64,000 bases of DNA. Source: Mycolicibacterium cosmeticum. GTDB taxonomy: Bacteria; Actinomycetota; Actinomycetes; Mycobacteriales; Mycobacteriaceae. Under the pieces are notes generated by a model. It worked only from the letters and a program-made list of their open reading frames with translations, searched no databases and was not told the DNA's origin. Numbering within the stretch: position 1 is the stretch's first letter; every line of letters starts with the position of its first letter. The stretch lies in NCBI GenBank assembly GCA_016197365.1, contig JACPVS010000006.1, positions 186,001-250,000 of the forward strand, written 5' to 3'. Positions 24,277 through 33,370 of the stretch are shown piece after piece. Both the position numbers and the translations under genes were made by a program.

Positions 24277-24462
24277 TACGCACCACTTCCGGCGACGCCA
24301 CATCCGGACGTCCGCCCTTGCACGCGTTACCGCGTGCCCGCTCTTCCCCTGGGGCACCGTGCGGTGGAGCGCGGTTGCCGGGACGACGGGCCAAGTACCC
24401 GTACAGTCGTCCACTCATGAGCTGTGACCACCCTAACGCCGGTTACCGACATGTCGGACAGT

Positions 24463-25275
24463 TCAACCCGAAGTTGGTCCGGGCAAAGTCATCCCAGGCG
24501 GCGGCCACACCTCCACGGTGGATCCCGGAAGCGCGGGCTGGCTACGAAACACGACGACGGTCCTTGGCGCCCCGCGCTGGGACAGCGCTACGTCGAGAGG
24601 CAGACCTTCAGTGTCGTCGTTGCGGTCGATATTCAGATACACCGAGGGCCGCCGTTCGTGGTGGCACCGTTGGACAAGCATGTCGGCGACGTTCAGTCCA
24701 TCATGAAGGTACCGCGGTATGTGGGTGACGTCGCATTGCTGGACGTCGGCTTCCATGAGACTGAGTGCCATCAGCTGAGGTCCCGCAACAACGAATCCGG
24801 CGGCAGCGAATGGCGCGGGCAAGTACGTCAGAGTTTCGTCGAGATACGCGTCAACATGCGTGGTATCAAATGCGTAATGCAGGACGAAGTCTCGGCGGCT
24901 CAGCTCCTCTAGTACTGCGCCTGCCGTGGCAGCGATGTAGTCGTGCACGCCGTCGGTCCAACGGAATTCGTTGAAATACGACTTGCAGAGGTCGTCCACC
25001 ATGAAGACTGCTGAGGCGAGCAGCCCTTCGTCAGCAAGGCTGCGGGCGTGGGCATTTGCGTGAGCGCGGAGGGCATCCGTTGCGGTGATTCGATTCTCGT
25101 CCACAACGGCCTCGAGCTTGTCGGCACCTGCGATGATCGCTTTGATACGAGCGTCCCACAGCAACGCGAAGTCCGGCAGCCTTGCGGCCGCGCCTTGGTC
25201 ATGCAGGTGATCGCTCATCGACAAACTAACCACTGCGCGCCGTTCCTCCGATGCGTTGTATAGGTCCGGCCCCAC
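24463..25275 (-). CDS. Hypothetical protein
   Basis: Up to 270 residues. A GTG at 25275 follows the preceding stop by three bases, and ATG 25218 is an alternative start. The sequence is mixed alpha/beta with an Ala-rich helical first half (ALRAHANAHARSL) and a C-terminal beta-rich region ending in Pro/Gly-rich residues. There are no transmembrane helices, signal peptide or catalytic motif that I can name. It is presumably co-transcribed with the 73-residue gene upstream. Confidence 0.6.
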   Translation of the reverse strand: MGPDLYNASEERRAVVSLSMSDHLHDQGAAARLPDFALLWDARIKAIIAGADKLEAVVDENRITATDALRAHANAHARSLADEGLLASAVFMVDDLCKSYFNEFRWTDGVHDYIAATAGAVLEELSRRDFVLHYAFDTTHVDAYLDETLTYLPAPFAAAGFVVAGPQLMALSLMEADVQQCDVTHIPRYLHDGLNVADMLVQRCHHERRPSVYLNIDRNDDTEGLPLDVALSQRGAPRTVVVFRSQPALPGSTVEVWPPPGMTLPGPTSG

Positions 25276-25278
25276 ACT

Positions 25279-25500
25279 TCAGAGTCCTCGGTTCTTGTCG
25301 TCCGCGACTATCTTCTCCAACACATCGAAGTTGCGTTCACCGGTGGCCATGGTTAGCGCCGACGAGGCTCCCGCCACTCGCCGCGTGAGCGTCCACCCGG
25401 CAGTCTCCCAGACGGCCGAGTAGGTGACGTGTGAGTCGCTGATCCACGTGTTTAGCTCGAGCTCGCCTGGACCAACCCGGACCCATTCGCTCACGTTCAT
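25279..25500 (-). CDS. Small hypothetical protein (73 aa)
   Basis: It starts at MNVSEWVRVG (ATG 25500) and contains a beta-strand-rich core (WISDSHVTYSAVW, WTLTRRV) and an acidic helical end (LEKIVADDKNRGL). It sits directly upstream of, and nearly touching, the following gene on the minus strand. No family is recognised. Confidence 0.55.
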   Translation of the reverse strand: MNVSEWVRVGPGELELNTWISDSHVTYSAVWETAGWTLTRRVAGASSALTMATGERNFDVLEKIVADDKNRGL

Positions 25501-25744
25501 GGCGCTTCCTCTCGATGTGCGGTGCACTTCGATCGCCCCTCATCGAGGCGCTCTTACCGACTGCGGTTGCAGTAGGTCACTTCGTCATCCGAGCCACCCA
25601 CGAGCGTGGGGTTGGCGTGCCGTCCAGTCGGAGCTTGGCGACGGCATCTCGTGAAGCTCAACCACAACAACCGCTACGCCACTTTGTTTCTTCCTGACGC
25701 GTGGTGGCTTGGAACACCCTCCGGCAATCACGACACAGGGGCCG
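25501..25744. other. Gene-free 244-bp interval
   Basis: No frame here looks coding. The plus-strand frame beginning at 25606 runs antisense through the phosphatase gene and has no recognisable features. The upstream region of the 73-residue gene presumably holds its promoter. Confidence 0.5.
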
Positions 25745-26548
25745 TCAATCGAGAAGATTCGGATGCGTGCTTGCAAGATCAAGCAATTCAGCGTCGGAGT
25801 AGTTGCGGAACTCGAGTTCCCTCCATTCGCCCCCTGACCACGACTGACTGGGCGTATGCGCGCACACTGACCGCCGCCACTCGAGCCTGCGGCCGATCTC
25901 TTTGGTGAAAGGATTCCGTCGCGAGTAGTGGAGGATGTGACAGTTTCTGATCTTGTAGTCCTCGCCATCCTCCTGTTCCTGCCAGACTTCCGGCAACAGG
26001 CGCTCCAGCACAACGCGGGCGACTTCCATCATCTCGCCGTGTGTCACAGCGATGACACACTTGCCATCGAGCTCACGGTGCATCGTGTCCAGAATGTCTT
26101 CAAACCGCAGTCGCACTCCCGTCGCAAGCGACTCGCCGCCCGGCGGGCGCCAGTACCACTTGCTCTGGTGTTTCAGTTTCACAGAGATCTTGTACATCGC
26201 GCTTTGCTCTGTTCCCGAGAGCGGTCCGAATTCGCCCCAGTCTCTCTCGCGCCAGCGGTCGTCGATGATCCAATCGCCATCCACGCCGAGGGTTCCCGCG
26301 GTTTCAACGGTGCGCAGTAGCGCCGAGACGTAGTAGCGGTCGAATCCTCCCGGGAACTCAGCACGTAACCAGGAGCCAGTTTTCGTCGCCTGTTCGCGAC
26401 CGAGTGTCGATAAACGCATCCTGCTGTCGGGGCGATCGAAAAAGCCTTCGGGTGCTGGCGAATCGGGGTTAATCTTGCGGCGATTTTGCATAATATTCGC
26501 CTCAGACTGCCCGTGGCGTACGAGGACCAGGTCGACCGGCATTCCCAT
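25745..26548 (-). CDS. Histidine phosphatase family protein (phosphoglycerate mutase-like)
   Basis: This 267-residue protein has the RHGQSEAN motif at 11-18 (nucleophile His12), Arg79 in LLRTVE, the acidic residue region RERDWGEF, and VTHGEM (His170), which complete the 2H phosphatase pocket. The branch with a long insert and a YRRNPFTKE-type segment is typical of stand-alone phosphatases rather than glycolytic mutase. The substrate is unknown. It lies in a run of unassigned genes that may be accessory. It follows the 339-residue gene by 48 bp. Confidence 0.85.
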   Translation of the reverse strand: MGMPVDLVLVRHGQSEANIMQNRRKINPDSPAPEGFFDRPDSRMRLSTLGREQATKTGSWLRAEFPGGFDRYYVSALLRTVETAGTLGVDGDWIIDDRWRERDWGEFGPLSGTEQSAMYKISVKLKHQSKWYWRPPGGESLATGVRLRFEDILDTMHRELDGKCVIAVTHGEMMEVARVVLERLLPEVWQEQEDGEDYKIRNCHILHYSRRNPFTKEIGRRLEWRRSVCAHTPSQSWSGGEWRELEFRNYSDAELLDLASTHPNLLD

Positions 26549-26596
26549 GGCGTGACTATCGCACAGCCGTTGAACCGCGGGAGGTGATCGAGCACT

Positions 26597-27616
26597 TCAC
26601 GATTCGTCCTCTTCATTGCCGAACACAGCGGCATCGCGTCGAGCATCGCGGGCGCGTGCGGCGGCCGACCCTGGCTCACGTGCCGCGACAACGACGTCCC
26701 GAAATTCGTCGCCATGCTCCGATATGAGCGCGAGCGTTGCTTCAAGAACATCGGGCGGAAGATCGATGTAGAGCGACCACACGGTAATTCCACCTTCGCC
26801 CCAGTCGTCGGCGAACATCGGCGTTCGTTTCGCCGTGTATGAGAATTCAGAATGGAGAGACTCGCCGCCACGGCCGCTGCTGCCGGCAAGGACCTTAACG
26901 GCGTTCTCGACGAACAGCTCGACAAGCATCAGGTCGGTGATCGGGTCGCGCTCGATTTCGGCAGGTACCGTAATCGGGTGACTCAACAGCCAGCGCAGCA
27001 GTATCTGCGCGTCGCCCTCTGCTGTGCCACTTCGACTCTCGAGAATGACCGGTTCTCCAGGGTCGTCGATACCCTCGTCCTCGGGATAGGCGACCACAGC
27101 TACCGCGCGAGAGCCCGCAACCTGTCCTAGGACGCTCGAATACGAAGCAGACACCATGTTTCCGCTCTCGAACAGACCGAGACGGGCCCAGACCCGGGTG
27201 AAGCCAATGCCGTAGTCATCGAGTGGAAGCAGGACTCCTCCCATCCACGAGCCCCACTCAGCGCCGTTGACATAGAGCTGTCGATGCACATCGCGAGGCA
27301 AGTTCCTCAACTCGTTGTACTGGTCGATAACGACATCGCCCTCACCCCACTCTCCTGTCGGGCGAAGAACCAAAGGCAAGACCTCGATGACCGAACTCTT
27401 CGCCTGAATCCGAGTCATCTCGCTGTGCCTCACCTCGCAAAGTTCCACGCGGCTCCTCAGCGCCGTTTCGAGGTCACCCGGCAGCAGGATGGTGGAGCCG
27501 TCGACTTCTCGGCTCAAGACCCGATCATCCTCAACGATGACTTGGAACCGCTCAATCAGCTGCTCATAGGCGTAGCCGTCGTACCGACTGATCTCGTACG
27601 CGATCTCTTCGGACAC
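26597..27616 (-). CDS. Hypothetical acidic protein
   Basis: This 339-residue protein (start MSEEIAYEISRYDG at GTG 27616) is acidic, with alternating strands and helices and no signal peptide or membrane span. The C-terminus is a charged helix with Ala/Arg repeats (SAAARARDARRDAAV). No catalytic motif or family is recognised. Its GTG is only two bases from the divergent GTG of the next gene, leaving no room for a conventional promoter between them. Confidence 0.6.
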   Translation of the reverse strand: MSEEIAYEISRYDGYAYEQLIERFQVIVEDDRVLSREVDGSTILLPGDLETALRSRVELCEVRHSEMTRIQAKSSVIEVLPLVLRPTGEWGEGDVVIDQYNELRNLPRDVHRQLYVNGAEWGSWMGGVLLPLDDYGIGFTRVWARLGLFESGNMVSASYSSVLGQVAGSRAVAVVAYPEDEGIDDPGEPVILESRSGTAEGDAQILLRWLLSHPITVPAEIERDPITDLMLVELFVENAVKVLAGSSGRGGESLHSEFSYTAKRTPMFADDWGEGGITVWSLYIDLPPDVLEATLALISEHGDEFRDVVVAAREPGSAAARARDARRDAAVFGNEEDES

Positions 27617-27618
27617 TC

Positions 27619-28830
27619 GTGCTCAGCCCTTCAGTTATTCGAGCCCGGCAGCTGCTGAGATGTGGAGACTACGGCGAACGCGTCGCAGATTTTGTCCGCC
27701 GATCGAATGACATCGTGCCGATCGCACTCGACATCGTCCGAATGTCAGTGCGCTGCGATACAACTGAGGTGGCAACTGAGCTCAGACAGTTAGGGAACGT
27801 ATCTGTGAGCGACGTCGGAACGTGGATGGTTGACAACCTGTACCAACAACTCATGGTGGACGAGCAGTGGGCACTCCGGCGCGATCGCGGTTTCACCTGG
27901 TGGGGATATCGACTAGCTCAACACGTCGAGGTTGCACCACCTGTTCACGATCGAGGTCTGGATCTCTGCGTGCTCCGCATCTGGACAGATGTCGTTCGTG
28001 ATGTTGCGCCGAACTCCAATCCGGCCGCGATCCTTGCTCAGCTGAACAACCAGACGACACTCAGCGCATTGGTGTGGGATCCGGAGACAGGCACAATCGC
28101 CGATTGCTGCACAGTCACTGTTCATCAGGACAATGCCAATTGGATGGGCAAAATTCTGGCCACGGCGGCAGCCCTGCAGAACACCGCCGCACATTCCCGC
28201 GCACACCCGCTCGCACGCGCATGTGGCGGGCGACCGGCCGAGACGCAGCATCCCAGTAGTGGGGCTCGGCCGGAGATGGACGACATCCTCAACGTGGCCA
28301 CTGAAGTGATCGTCCCGATGGGGCGTGAGCCCTCTCGTTTCGCCGGCGGCTTGTGTAGTGCCATCGAGCCGTTCCTCGTCGAGCACTCAAGCCAACGACA
28401 CTGGTTCGGCACGGTCGACCAGACGGGCGCGACTGTCGAGGTGCCGTTCACCGGTTCGCGGCCGTTGATGTTCCAGGATCCGAAGGTGTCCGACACTCGG
28501 CTGGAGACGGCGCTGGTTCGGGTGTTCACCGAGACCCCCCACCCCGAGGCGGGAAACGGGGCGTTGGTGATCACGCAGCTGCCGTTGTCACCCGGGGCCG
28601 ACCTGGCGGTGACACTGTCTAACGACCTCAATCGGGCTGAGTTCGCCGGTGGACTGACGACTGCGCCACTCTTAGGTGCGTGGAGTCCCGACATCTTCTC
28701 GAACGACGGGAATGGACTCGCCTACTGCAGCTTCATACCGAATCTGCTTGCAAAGCCGATGATTCTGAACAACTGGCTGCTCTACCAGTCGACGCGTGCG
28801 CTCTGGGCTCGCGACTTCTTGGGCATCTAG
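27619..28830 (+). CDS. Hypothetical protein
   Basis: This 403-residue protein starts at GTG 27619, although the proximity of the divergent gene makes the start uncertain. The first 200 residues are helical and Trp/Arg-rich. The second half is beta-rich (FTGSRPLMFQDPKVS, GALVITQLPLSPGA) and ends in hydrophobic but not clearly membrane-spanning segments. No motif is recognised. It is followed by the DUF1810 gene on the same strand. Confidence 0.55.
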   Translation: MLSPSVIRARQLLRCGDYGERVADFVRRSNDIVPIALDIVRMSVRCDTTEVATELRQLGNVSVSDVGTWMVDNLYQQLMVDEQWALRRDRGFTWWGYRLAQHVEVAPPVHDRGLDLCVLRIWTDVVRDVAPNSNPAAILAQLNNQTTLSALVWDPETGTIADCCTVTVHQDNANWMGKILATAAALQNTAAHSRAHPLARACGGRPAETQHPSSGARPEMDDILNVATEVIVPMGREPSRFAGGLCSAIEPFLVEHSSQRHWFGTVDQTGATVEVPFTGSRPLMFQDPKVSDTRLETALVRVFTETPHPEAGNGALVITQLPLSPGADLAVTLSNDLNRAEFAGGLTTAPLLGAWSPDIFSNDGNGLAYCSFIPNLLAKPMILNNWLLYQSTRALWARDFLGI

Positions 28831-28904
28831 CTTCATGAGCTCGAACGCCAGAGCGCGTCGCCGCCGTTCTCACCATGAACGCTTGCATCAGGGAGCATGA
28901 CCGT

Positions 28905-29420
28905 ATGGAAGACCCGCACGATCTCGAGCGGTTCGTCGTCGCGCAGGATGGCGGAAGCACCTATGACGTGGCCGTCAAGGAATTACGCGCCGGCCGCAAA
29001 GAGACGCACTGGATCTGGTTCGTGTTTCCCCAGATGCGCGGTTTGGGTGTGAGTGACTACGCCATCCGCTACGGCATCGCCACTGCCGCAGAAGGCGCCG
29101 CGTACTTGCAGCACGAGGTGCTTGGACCGCGCTTACGCCACTGCACCAACCTGGTGCTCAGGTCGCCCGTCGTCAACCCCGCAATTCTGATGGGCACCAC
29201 CGTTGACGCTCTGAAATTGCAGTCGTCGATGACGTTGTTCGCGGAGGTCGCCGACGACGATGCCGATTTCGTGGCGGTGCTAGGGAAGTACTACCACGGC
29301 GGACGTGATTTGAAGACGCTGGAACTCTTGAGAACGATTGAAACGAAGAGAAAGAGCGACCTCGCAGAGAAGCCGGTACCAACGGAACGCGGTTTCTGGA
29401 GCTGGCTTAGACGGCACTAG
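28905..29420 (+). CDS. DUF1810 family protein
   Basis: This 171-residue protein is a complete DUF1810 domain: DLERFVVAQ, ELRAGRKETHWIWFVFPQMRG (the invariant HW.W..FPQ block), YGI....EAA.YL and LGPRLRHC. The family is related by structure to NADAR-type ADP-ribose/N-glycosidase folds, but its activity is not established. ATG 28905 is chosen over a GTG/ATG ten codons upstream because homologues begin close to the DLxRF motif. It is the only broadly conserved gene in this stretch. Confidence 0.87.
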   Translation: MEDPHDLERFVVAQDGGSTYDVAVKELRAGRKETHWIWFVFPQMRGLGVSDYAIRYGIATAAEGAAYLQHEVLGPRLRHCTNLVLRSPVVNPAILMGTTVDALKLQSSMTLFAEVADDDADFVAVLGKYYHGGRDLKTLELLRTIETKRKSDLAEKPVPTERGFWSWLRRH

Positions 29421-29480
29421 TCGTTAAGGAGACTCGACTCTGCGCTCAAGCTACATCACTATCACGCACAAGGAGATTCG

Positions 29481-29714
29481 GTGTTCAACATCGAACAGCA
29501 CGATCTGGCGGGTACCCCGTTCTGGGCCGAGATTTATGCTGCTGGCGAGAATGACGAGAATGAATGGTCCTGGGCCATCTGGACAACTGATCCCGGCAAC
29601 GACCACGCACTGGTCGAAGTGGAGCGCGGCTCGTCCGCTAGCAAGGCCGATGCGCGGAGTGACATCGAAATGGCAGCTCAGACAGCCATGGAATCGTGGG
29701 GGTTCAACGACTGA
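29481..29714 (+). CDS. Small hypothetical protein (77 aa)
   Basis: A GTG start with AAGGAG a few bases upstream (29470-29475) supports this small acidic protein (MFNIEQHDL...). It contains three Trp residues and a short alpha/beta pattern. The fold is unrecognised and the function unknown. It follows the DUF1810 gene by 60 bp and could be in the same transcript. Confidence 0.6.
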   Translation: MFNIEQHDLAGTPFWAEIYAAGENDENEWSWAIWTTDPGNDHALVEVERGSSASKADARSDIEMAAQTAMESWGFND

Positions 29715-29768
29715 CGTTTGGCTTCCATCCGGTGGCCACTCGCACACACGAACACTCCCGGCGTTCGG

Positions 29769-30335
29769 CTAATCAGCTGCTATCCATTTCCAGCCGAGAT
29801 GAGTCTGCCGGTCTGTCGCGCACGAAAGTAGAGACCACCGAGGACCACGCCACGCGAACACAGCGACCTGCCCAAATCGCAATCCGAGCTCACGCACCTG
29901 TTGGTCGCTTAGGCCGAAGATCGCCCGGCTCTCCTCGGCGTGCTCTCCGTCGAGGCTCGATCCAACGGAATGAACTGAGCGAATGCCCGCCGCACAAAGT
30001 TCCCGGTCAAGCACCGCGAGTCGTGCAGCACTGTCCGTGCTCGCGGGATCACCACCAGGTTGGACCGCCGTAACCACATGCAGCGGCCCCAGCGGCAGGG
30101 ACTCGGCATCACCCCCTGCATCGCTCATCGGCACGACCCGGCCACTCGCGCCCGGCACATCGAAGTACACTGCCGTCTGCTCGTAGTACTCCCAGGGAGT
30201 CTCGCCCCCGGCAAGCCGGGCCAACTCTTCCGCGCTGGTCCACTCAAAGTGTTCGTACGTCTGCACCTCGCCAGTGAACCAAGCGAACGCGCCTTCCTCC
30301 CCGGATTCCAAGCAGATGTCGGTGTGACGGGACAC
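29769..30335 (-). CDS. DUF3293-containing protein
   Basis: About 188 residues. The C-terminal half carries the DUF3293 pattern: VVTAVQPGGDP, RLAVLDREL, HSVGSSLDGEHAEESRAIFG and LGLRFGQVAVFAW. The N-terminal half is Glu/Trp-rich (EGAFAWFTGEVQ, WEYYEQTAVYFD). GTG 30335 is the most upstream codon still inside convincing protein; the longer in-frame reading to 30677 runs antisense through the DUF6361 gene. The start sits ten bases from the divergent DUF6361 start, so its native 5' end may have been cut by the arrival of the island. Confidence 0.65.
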   Translation of the reverse strand: MSRHTDICLESGEEGAFAWFTGEVQTYEHFEWTSAEELARLAGGETPWEYYEQTAVYFDVPGASGRVVPMSDAGGDAESLPLGPLHVVTAVQPGGDPASTDSAARLAVLDRELCAAGIRSVHSVGSSLDGEHAEESRAIFGLSDQQVRELGLRFGQVAVFAWRGPRWSLLSCATDRQTHLGWKWIAAD

Positions 30336-30344
30336 AATCAGCCC

Positions 30345-31541
30345 GTGGTCTCTTCCTTCGGATGGCTCGATACCGACAATGAGCAACGCCGAAAGATGCT
30401 CGAAGTGATCGACCTGTTCAAGGAAGAAGGCACGGTCGACGAACTCGGCATAGGTTCCATCAGGGACGCTTTCGCGGACTCCTTGTTCCCGGGCACGTCG
30501 GTACTCCAGACCCGGCTCCGGTACATCCTCTTCATCCCCTGGCTGATGCAGCACGCCTCCCAAGGCAACCGCACATCCACCGAGATGAGCGCCCACTTCC
30601 GAAACTCCGAGTTCTACCTGATCAGCGCGCTGAAAGCGGGTGACGAGAAGCTCGGCGTCATCGGCAATACGGCGCAAGGAAAGCTGAAGCGACTTCCTAG
30701 CAGCATGTATTGGGCAGCGCTGGGCACATGGGGTATTCGAAACGGGGATCTATCGCCCGAGGCTTTCTTCCGACGCCAGTACGACTACCGACGACTCGCC
30801 AGCCGCACCGCGAAAGCGGACGATCCCGAGTCCAGGGAACTGACCCCGCTCAGGGATCTCGACCCACATCTCCCGCCGGCACCGTCGGGTTGGTTGGGCA
30901 AAGTCAACTTCGCGTTGACCTCGGACGAAGAGCAGTACCTGTCGGATGTCATTTCGGCGTCCAACAGCGACTCGATGTTCGCTTGGCTGATACGCAATGA
31001 GCCACCGGACCTACCCAACTTTGTCTGGGATGTCGGGAATCTCGAACGCGTCCCCGGGCAGCTCCGTGACCTGGTCGACCATGCCCGACGCTTCCACTCG
31101 ACCATCTACGGTGCTGCAGTGCTCTACAACCTGCTGCTCGCTCGCAAGAGAGAGGACGACGACCTGATCTCCGAATACGAAGCGGAACTGTCCAATTGGC
31201 GGGACGAACTTCAAGAGACGAAGTGCCTGGACGATTGGAGCCGAACGGAATGGTGGGCAACAGTTCGTCGATGCAATCCGCGCGTGAGGCCGGCCACGGT
31301 CACGTTCGTCAATGCCTGGATCGACCTCGCCGTTTCCGACGTCGACTTTGTGCACGACGCAACGGCCACCAAACTGGTGACTGCGCGGGAACGTCAGATC
31401 AAAGGTGGCCGCGCGCGGCTGGTCAATCAAGCGGCCCTCGACAGGTGGTCCGGTCGAAGTGGGCTGAGCCGTCTCGACTATCGCTGGTCCGTCGCGCAAC
31501 GGCACCTCACTGACCTCTATACGGCCAGGCTGCCCGCATGA
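30345..31541 (+). CDS. DUF6361 family protein, first gene of the triad
   Basis: This 398-residue protein carries the DUF6361 opening SSFGWLDTD, then DELGIGSIRD (32-41), FPGTS (48-52) and TRLRY (56-60) before IPWL. Uncharacterised family; the regularly conserved acidic and basic residues suggest a nucleic-acid role. GTG 30345 is chosen because the conserved domain starts immediately after it; a longer reading from 30060 is antisense to the DUF3293 gene. Its stop overlaps the start of the PLD gene (ATGA at 31538-31541). It is proposed to act as one complex with the nuclease and helicase that follow. Confidence 0.82.
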   Translation: MVSSFGWLDTDNEQRRKMLEVIDLFKEEGTVDELGIGSIRDAFADSLFPGTSVLQTRLRYILFIPWLMQHASQGNRTSTEMSAHFRNSEFYLISALKAGDEKLGVIGNTAQGKLKRLPSSMYWAALGTWGIRNGDLSPEAFFRRQYDYRRLASRTAKADDPESRELTPLRDLDPHLPPAPSGWLGKVNFALTSDEEQYLSDVISASNSDSMFAWLIRNEPPDLPNFVWDVGNLERVPGQLRDLVDHARRFHSTIYGAAVLYNLLLARKREDDDLISEYEAELSNWRDELQETKCLDDWSRTEWWATVRRCNPRVRPATVTFVNAWIDLAVSDVDFVHDATATKLVTARERQIKGGRARLVNQAALDRWSGRSGLSRLDYRWSVAQRHLTDLYTARLPA

Positions 31542-33370
31542 CGCTCACACCCGAGACACGCGTCTTGCTCACCGACGCGCTGCGCCCGCCGGCCGGCTAC
31601 CGAGTGGATGTCGCTGTCGGAACCACTTATTCACTCAACCTGACCGCCTTACTGCTTGCGCCGCTCTCGTTCGCGCTTTTCGACAGTGGCAGCACCGAAG
31701 ACGTCGGGACGCTCGATCCGATCCGATTGCTGGAAGCGGTGCGCCGCTATGCCGAGCACACCACGGTGTTCTGTCAGGCGGGTGCAATCCATGTACCAAC
31801 GAATTATCGCAGCATCTTGACCTTCGTCGAGGACAGCGTGCGAGAAGCCGCGCCGGCGGACGACGATGGGCTGTTTCATCCGAAGATGTGGGCGCTTCGA
31901 TTTGTCGATCAGGATCTCAACCACCTGCACCGCGTCGTCGTGCTCAGCCGCAATCTGACGCTCGATCGCTCGTGGGACACGGCCCTCATCCTTGACGAAC
32001 ACGAAGAAGGCGCCATCGACGGAGCCCCGGCCGCTACCTTCGTGCGCCACTTGCCGGAACTGGCTCTCCGCCCGCTTGATGGCACTCGGTTGAACGAAAT
32101 CCACAGCCTCGCCGCCACGCTAGGACACGCATCATTTGCCGCGCCTGCGTCCTTCACTGCGGGAGAGCTTCTTCCGATAGGGCTGGGTAGCGAAGCAGTC
32201 TGGCCGTTCCCTGATCGGGGGCGCCGCGTTCTCGCCATCAGCCCGTTCTTGACGAAGGCAGCCGTAGAGCGTGTCTCGACGATCGCCGACGAACGTACGG
32301 TGATTTCGCGTGCCGATTCACTTGAGCAGGTGGGCTCCGATGCGCTGCATGGCTGGGACGTGAGAGTGCTGCAACGGCTCGCCGAAGTTGATCCAAGCGA
32401 GGATCTTGCTGACATCACAACGGTAGTGCCCGACGGCTTCTTCGAGTCCCACGACGGACTACACGCCAAGACCTTCATCATCGACGTTGATCAGAATCAG
32501 TCCGTGGTCGTCACGGGCAGCGCCAATTTGACGACGGCTTCGTGGAGTCGCAACGTTGAATTCGATGCGGTGCTGACCGGACCCACTGCGACGTGCGGCG
32601 TGTCAGCCATTCTCAACGGGTCACCCGAAGCGCCGGGCCTCGCCCAGATCCTTGAGGAGTACACAGTCCTCGCACAGGAAGGCATTGCAGACGATGCGGC
32701 CGCAACGGCTTTCGAGCTCGAAGCGTTTCACCGAGAACTCGCCGCCGGCCTGCCTGTCCTCCATGTCGAGACGGTCGACGACGACCGTGTGTCGGCAACG
32801 TTGACCCTCGACATACCCGATGAACAACCCGGCGTGACGACCGTCCGGCTGGCCTCACTTGACCAGAGCCAGGCAGCACCTTTGGCCGCCTTACTCGCCT
32901 GGACCATCGCACCCACCAACATCACCCCGTTCATCGTCGTAGAGACCACCGCAGGGACCGGCGAGGGTAAGGTCGTCCGCCGGTGCGCTCTGAAAGCCGA
33001 GCTGACCGGAGTCATCGACGGCAGGCGTCACGATGCCGTTTTTTCCATCCTCCGCAGCAAGGACGACGTGTTGCGCTATCTCGTCTGCCTGTTGGGAGAT
33101 CCCAGCTATGACGCGCTATTCGCCGAAGTAGCCGGGATGGGCTCCGAACGGTTCGCCGATCCTGACAAGCCGGGCAGTTCCGGCGCGAATGCCGCCCTTT
33201 TCGAGCCACTCGTGCGTGCTACTGGGCGCGACCAAGATGCCTTGGCGCGCGTCGCCAGCCTTGTCGACGAACTACGTGAACTTCCCAACGGTGACGAACT
33301 TGTGCCCGACGGATTTGAAGATCTTTGGGATGTCATCTGGGAGGTCCATCAGGAGCAGCGTCGCACATGA
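31538..33370 (+). CDS. Phospholipase D-like (HKD) nuclease, second gene of the triad
   Basis: This 610-residue protein has two HKD half-sites: HPK (114-116) with SRNLTLD (137-143), and HAK (309-311) with TGSANLT (326-332). Paired sites like these form one active centre in bacterial PLD nucleases. The remaining C-terminal third is beta-rich and may bind DNA or the partners. No signal peptide is present. Start and stop overlap its neighbours by four bases each. The expected role is phosphodiester cleavage guided by the adjacent helicase. Confidence 0.85.
   Translation: MTLTPETRVLLTDALRPPAGYRVDVAVGTTYSLNLTALLLAPLSFALFDSGSTEDVGTLDPIRLLEAVRRYAEHTTVFCQAGAIHVPTNYRSILTFVEDSVREAAPADDDGLFHPKMWALRFVDQDLNHLHRVVVLSRNLTLDRSWDTALILDEHEEGAIDGAPAATFVRHLPELALRPLDGTRLNEIHSLAATLGHASFAAPASFTAGELLPIGLGSEAVWPFPDRGRRVLAISPFLTKAAVERVSTIADERTVISRADSLEQVGSDALHGWDVRVLQRLAEVDPSEDLADITTVVPDGFFESHDGLHAKTFIIDVDQNQSVVVTGSANLTTASWSRNVEFDAVLTGPTATCGVSAILNGSPEAPGLAQILEEYTVLAQEGIADDAAATAFELEAFHRELAAGLPVLHVETVDDDRVSATLTLDIPDEQPGVTTVRLASLDQSQAAPLAALLAWTIAPTNITPFIVVETTAGTGEGKVVRRCALKAELTGVIDGRRHDAVFSILRSKDDVLRYLVCLLGDPSYDALFAEVAGMGSERFADPDKPGSSGANAALFEPLVRATGRDQDALARVASLVDELRELPNGDELVPDGFEDLWDVIWEVHQEQRRT

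Noticed and set aside
25606..25908. 100-codon plus-strand frame
   Set aside because: Mostly antisense to the histidine phosphatase gene; no recognisable domain.
30060..30344. N-terminal extension of the DUF6361 protein
   Set aside because: It lies antisense to the DUF3293 gene and precedes the conserved DUF6361 opening without similarity.
30336..30677. Upstream extension of the DUF3293 protein
   Set aside because: Antisense to the strongly conserved DUF6361 N-terminus.
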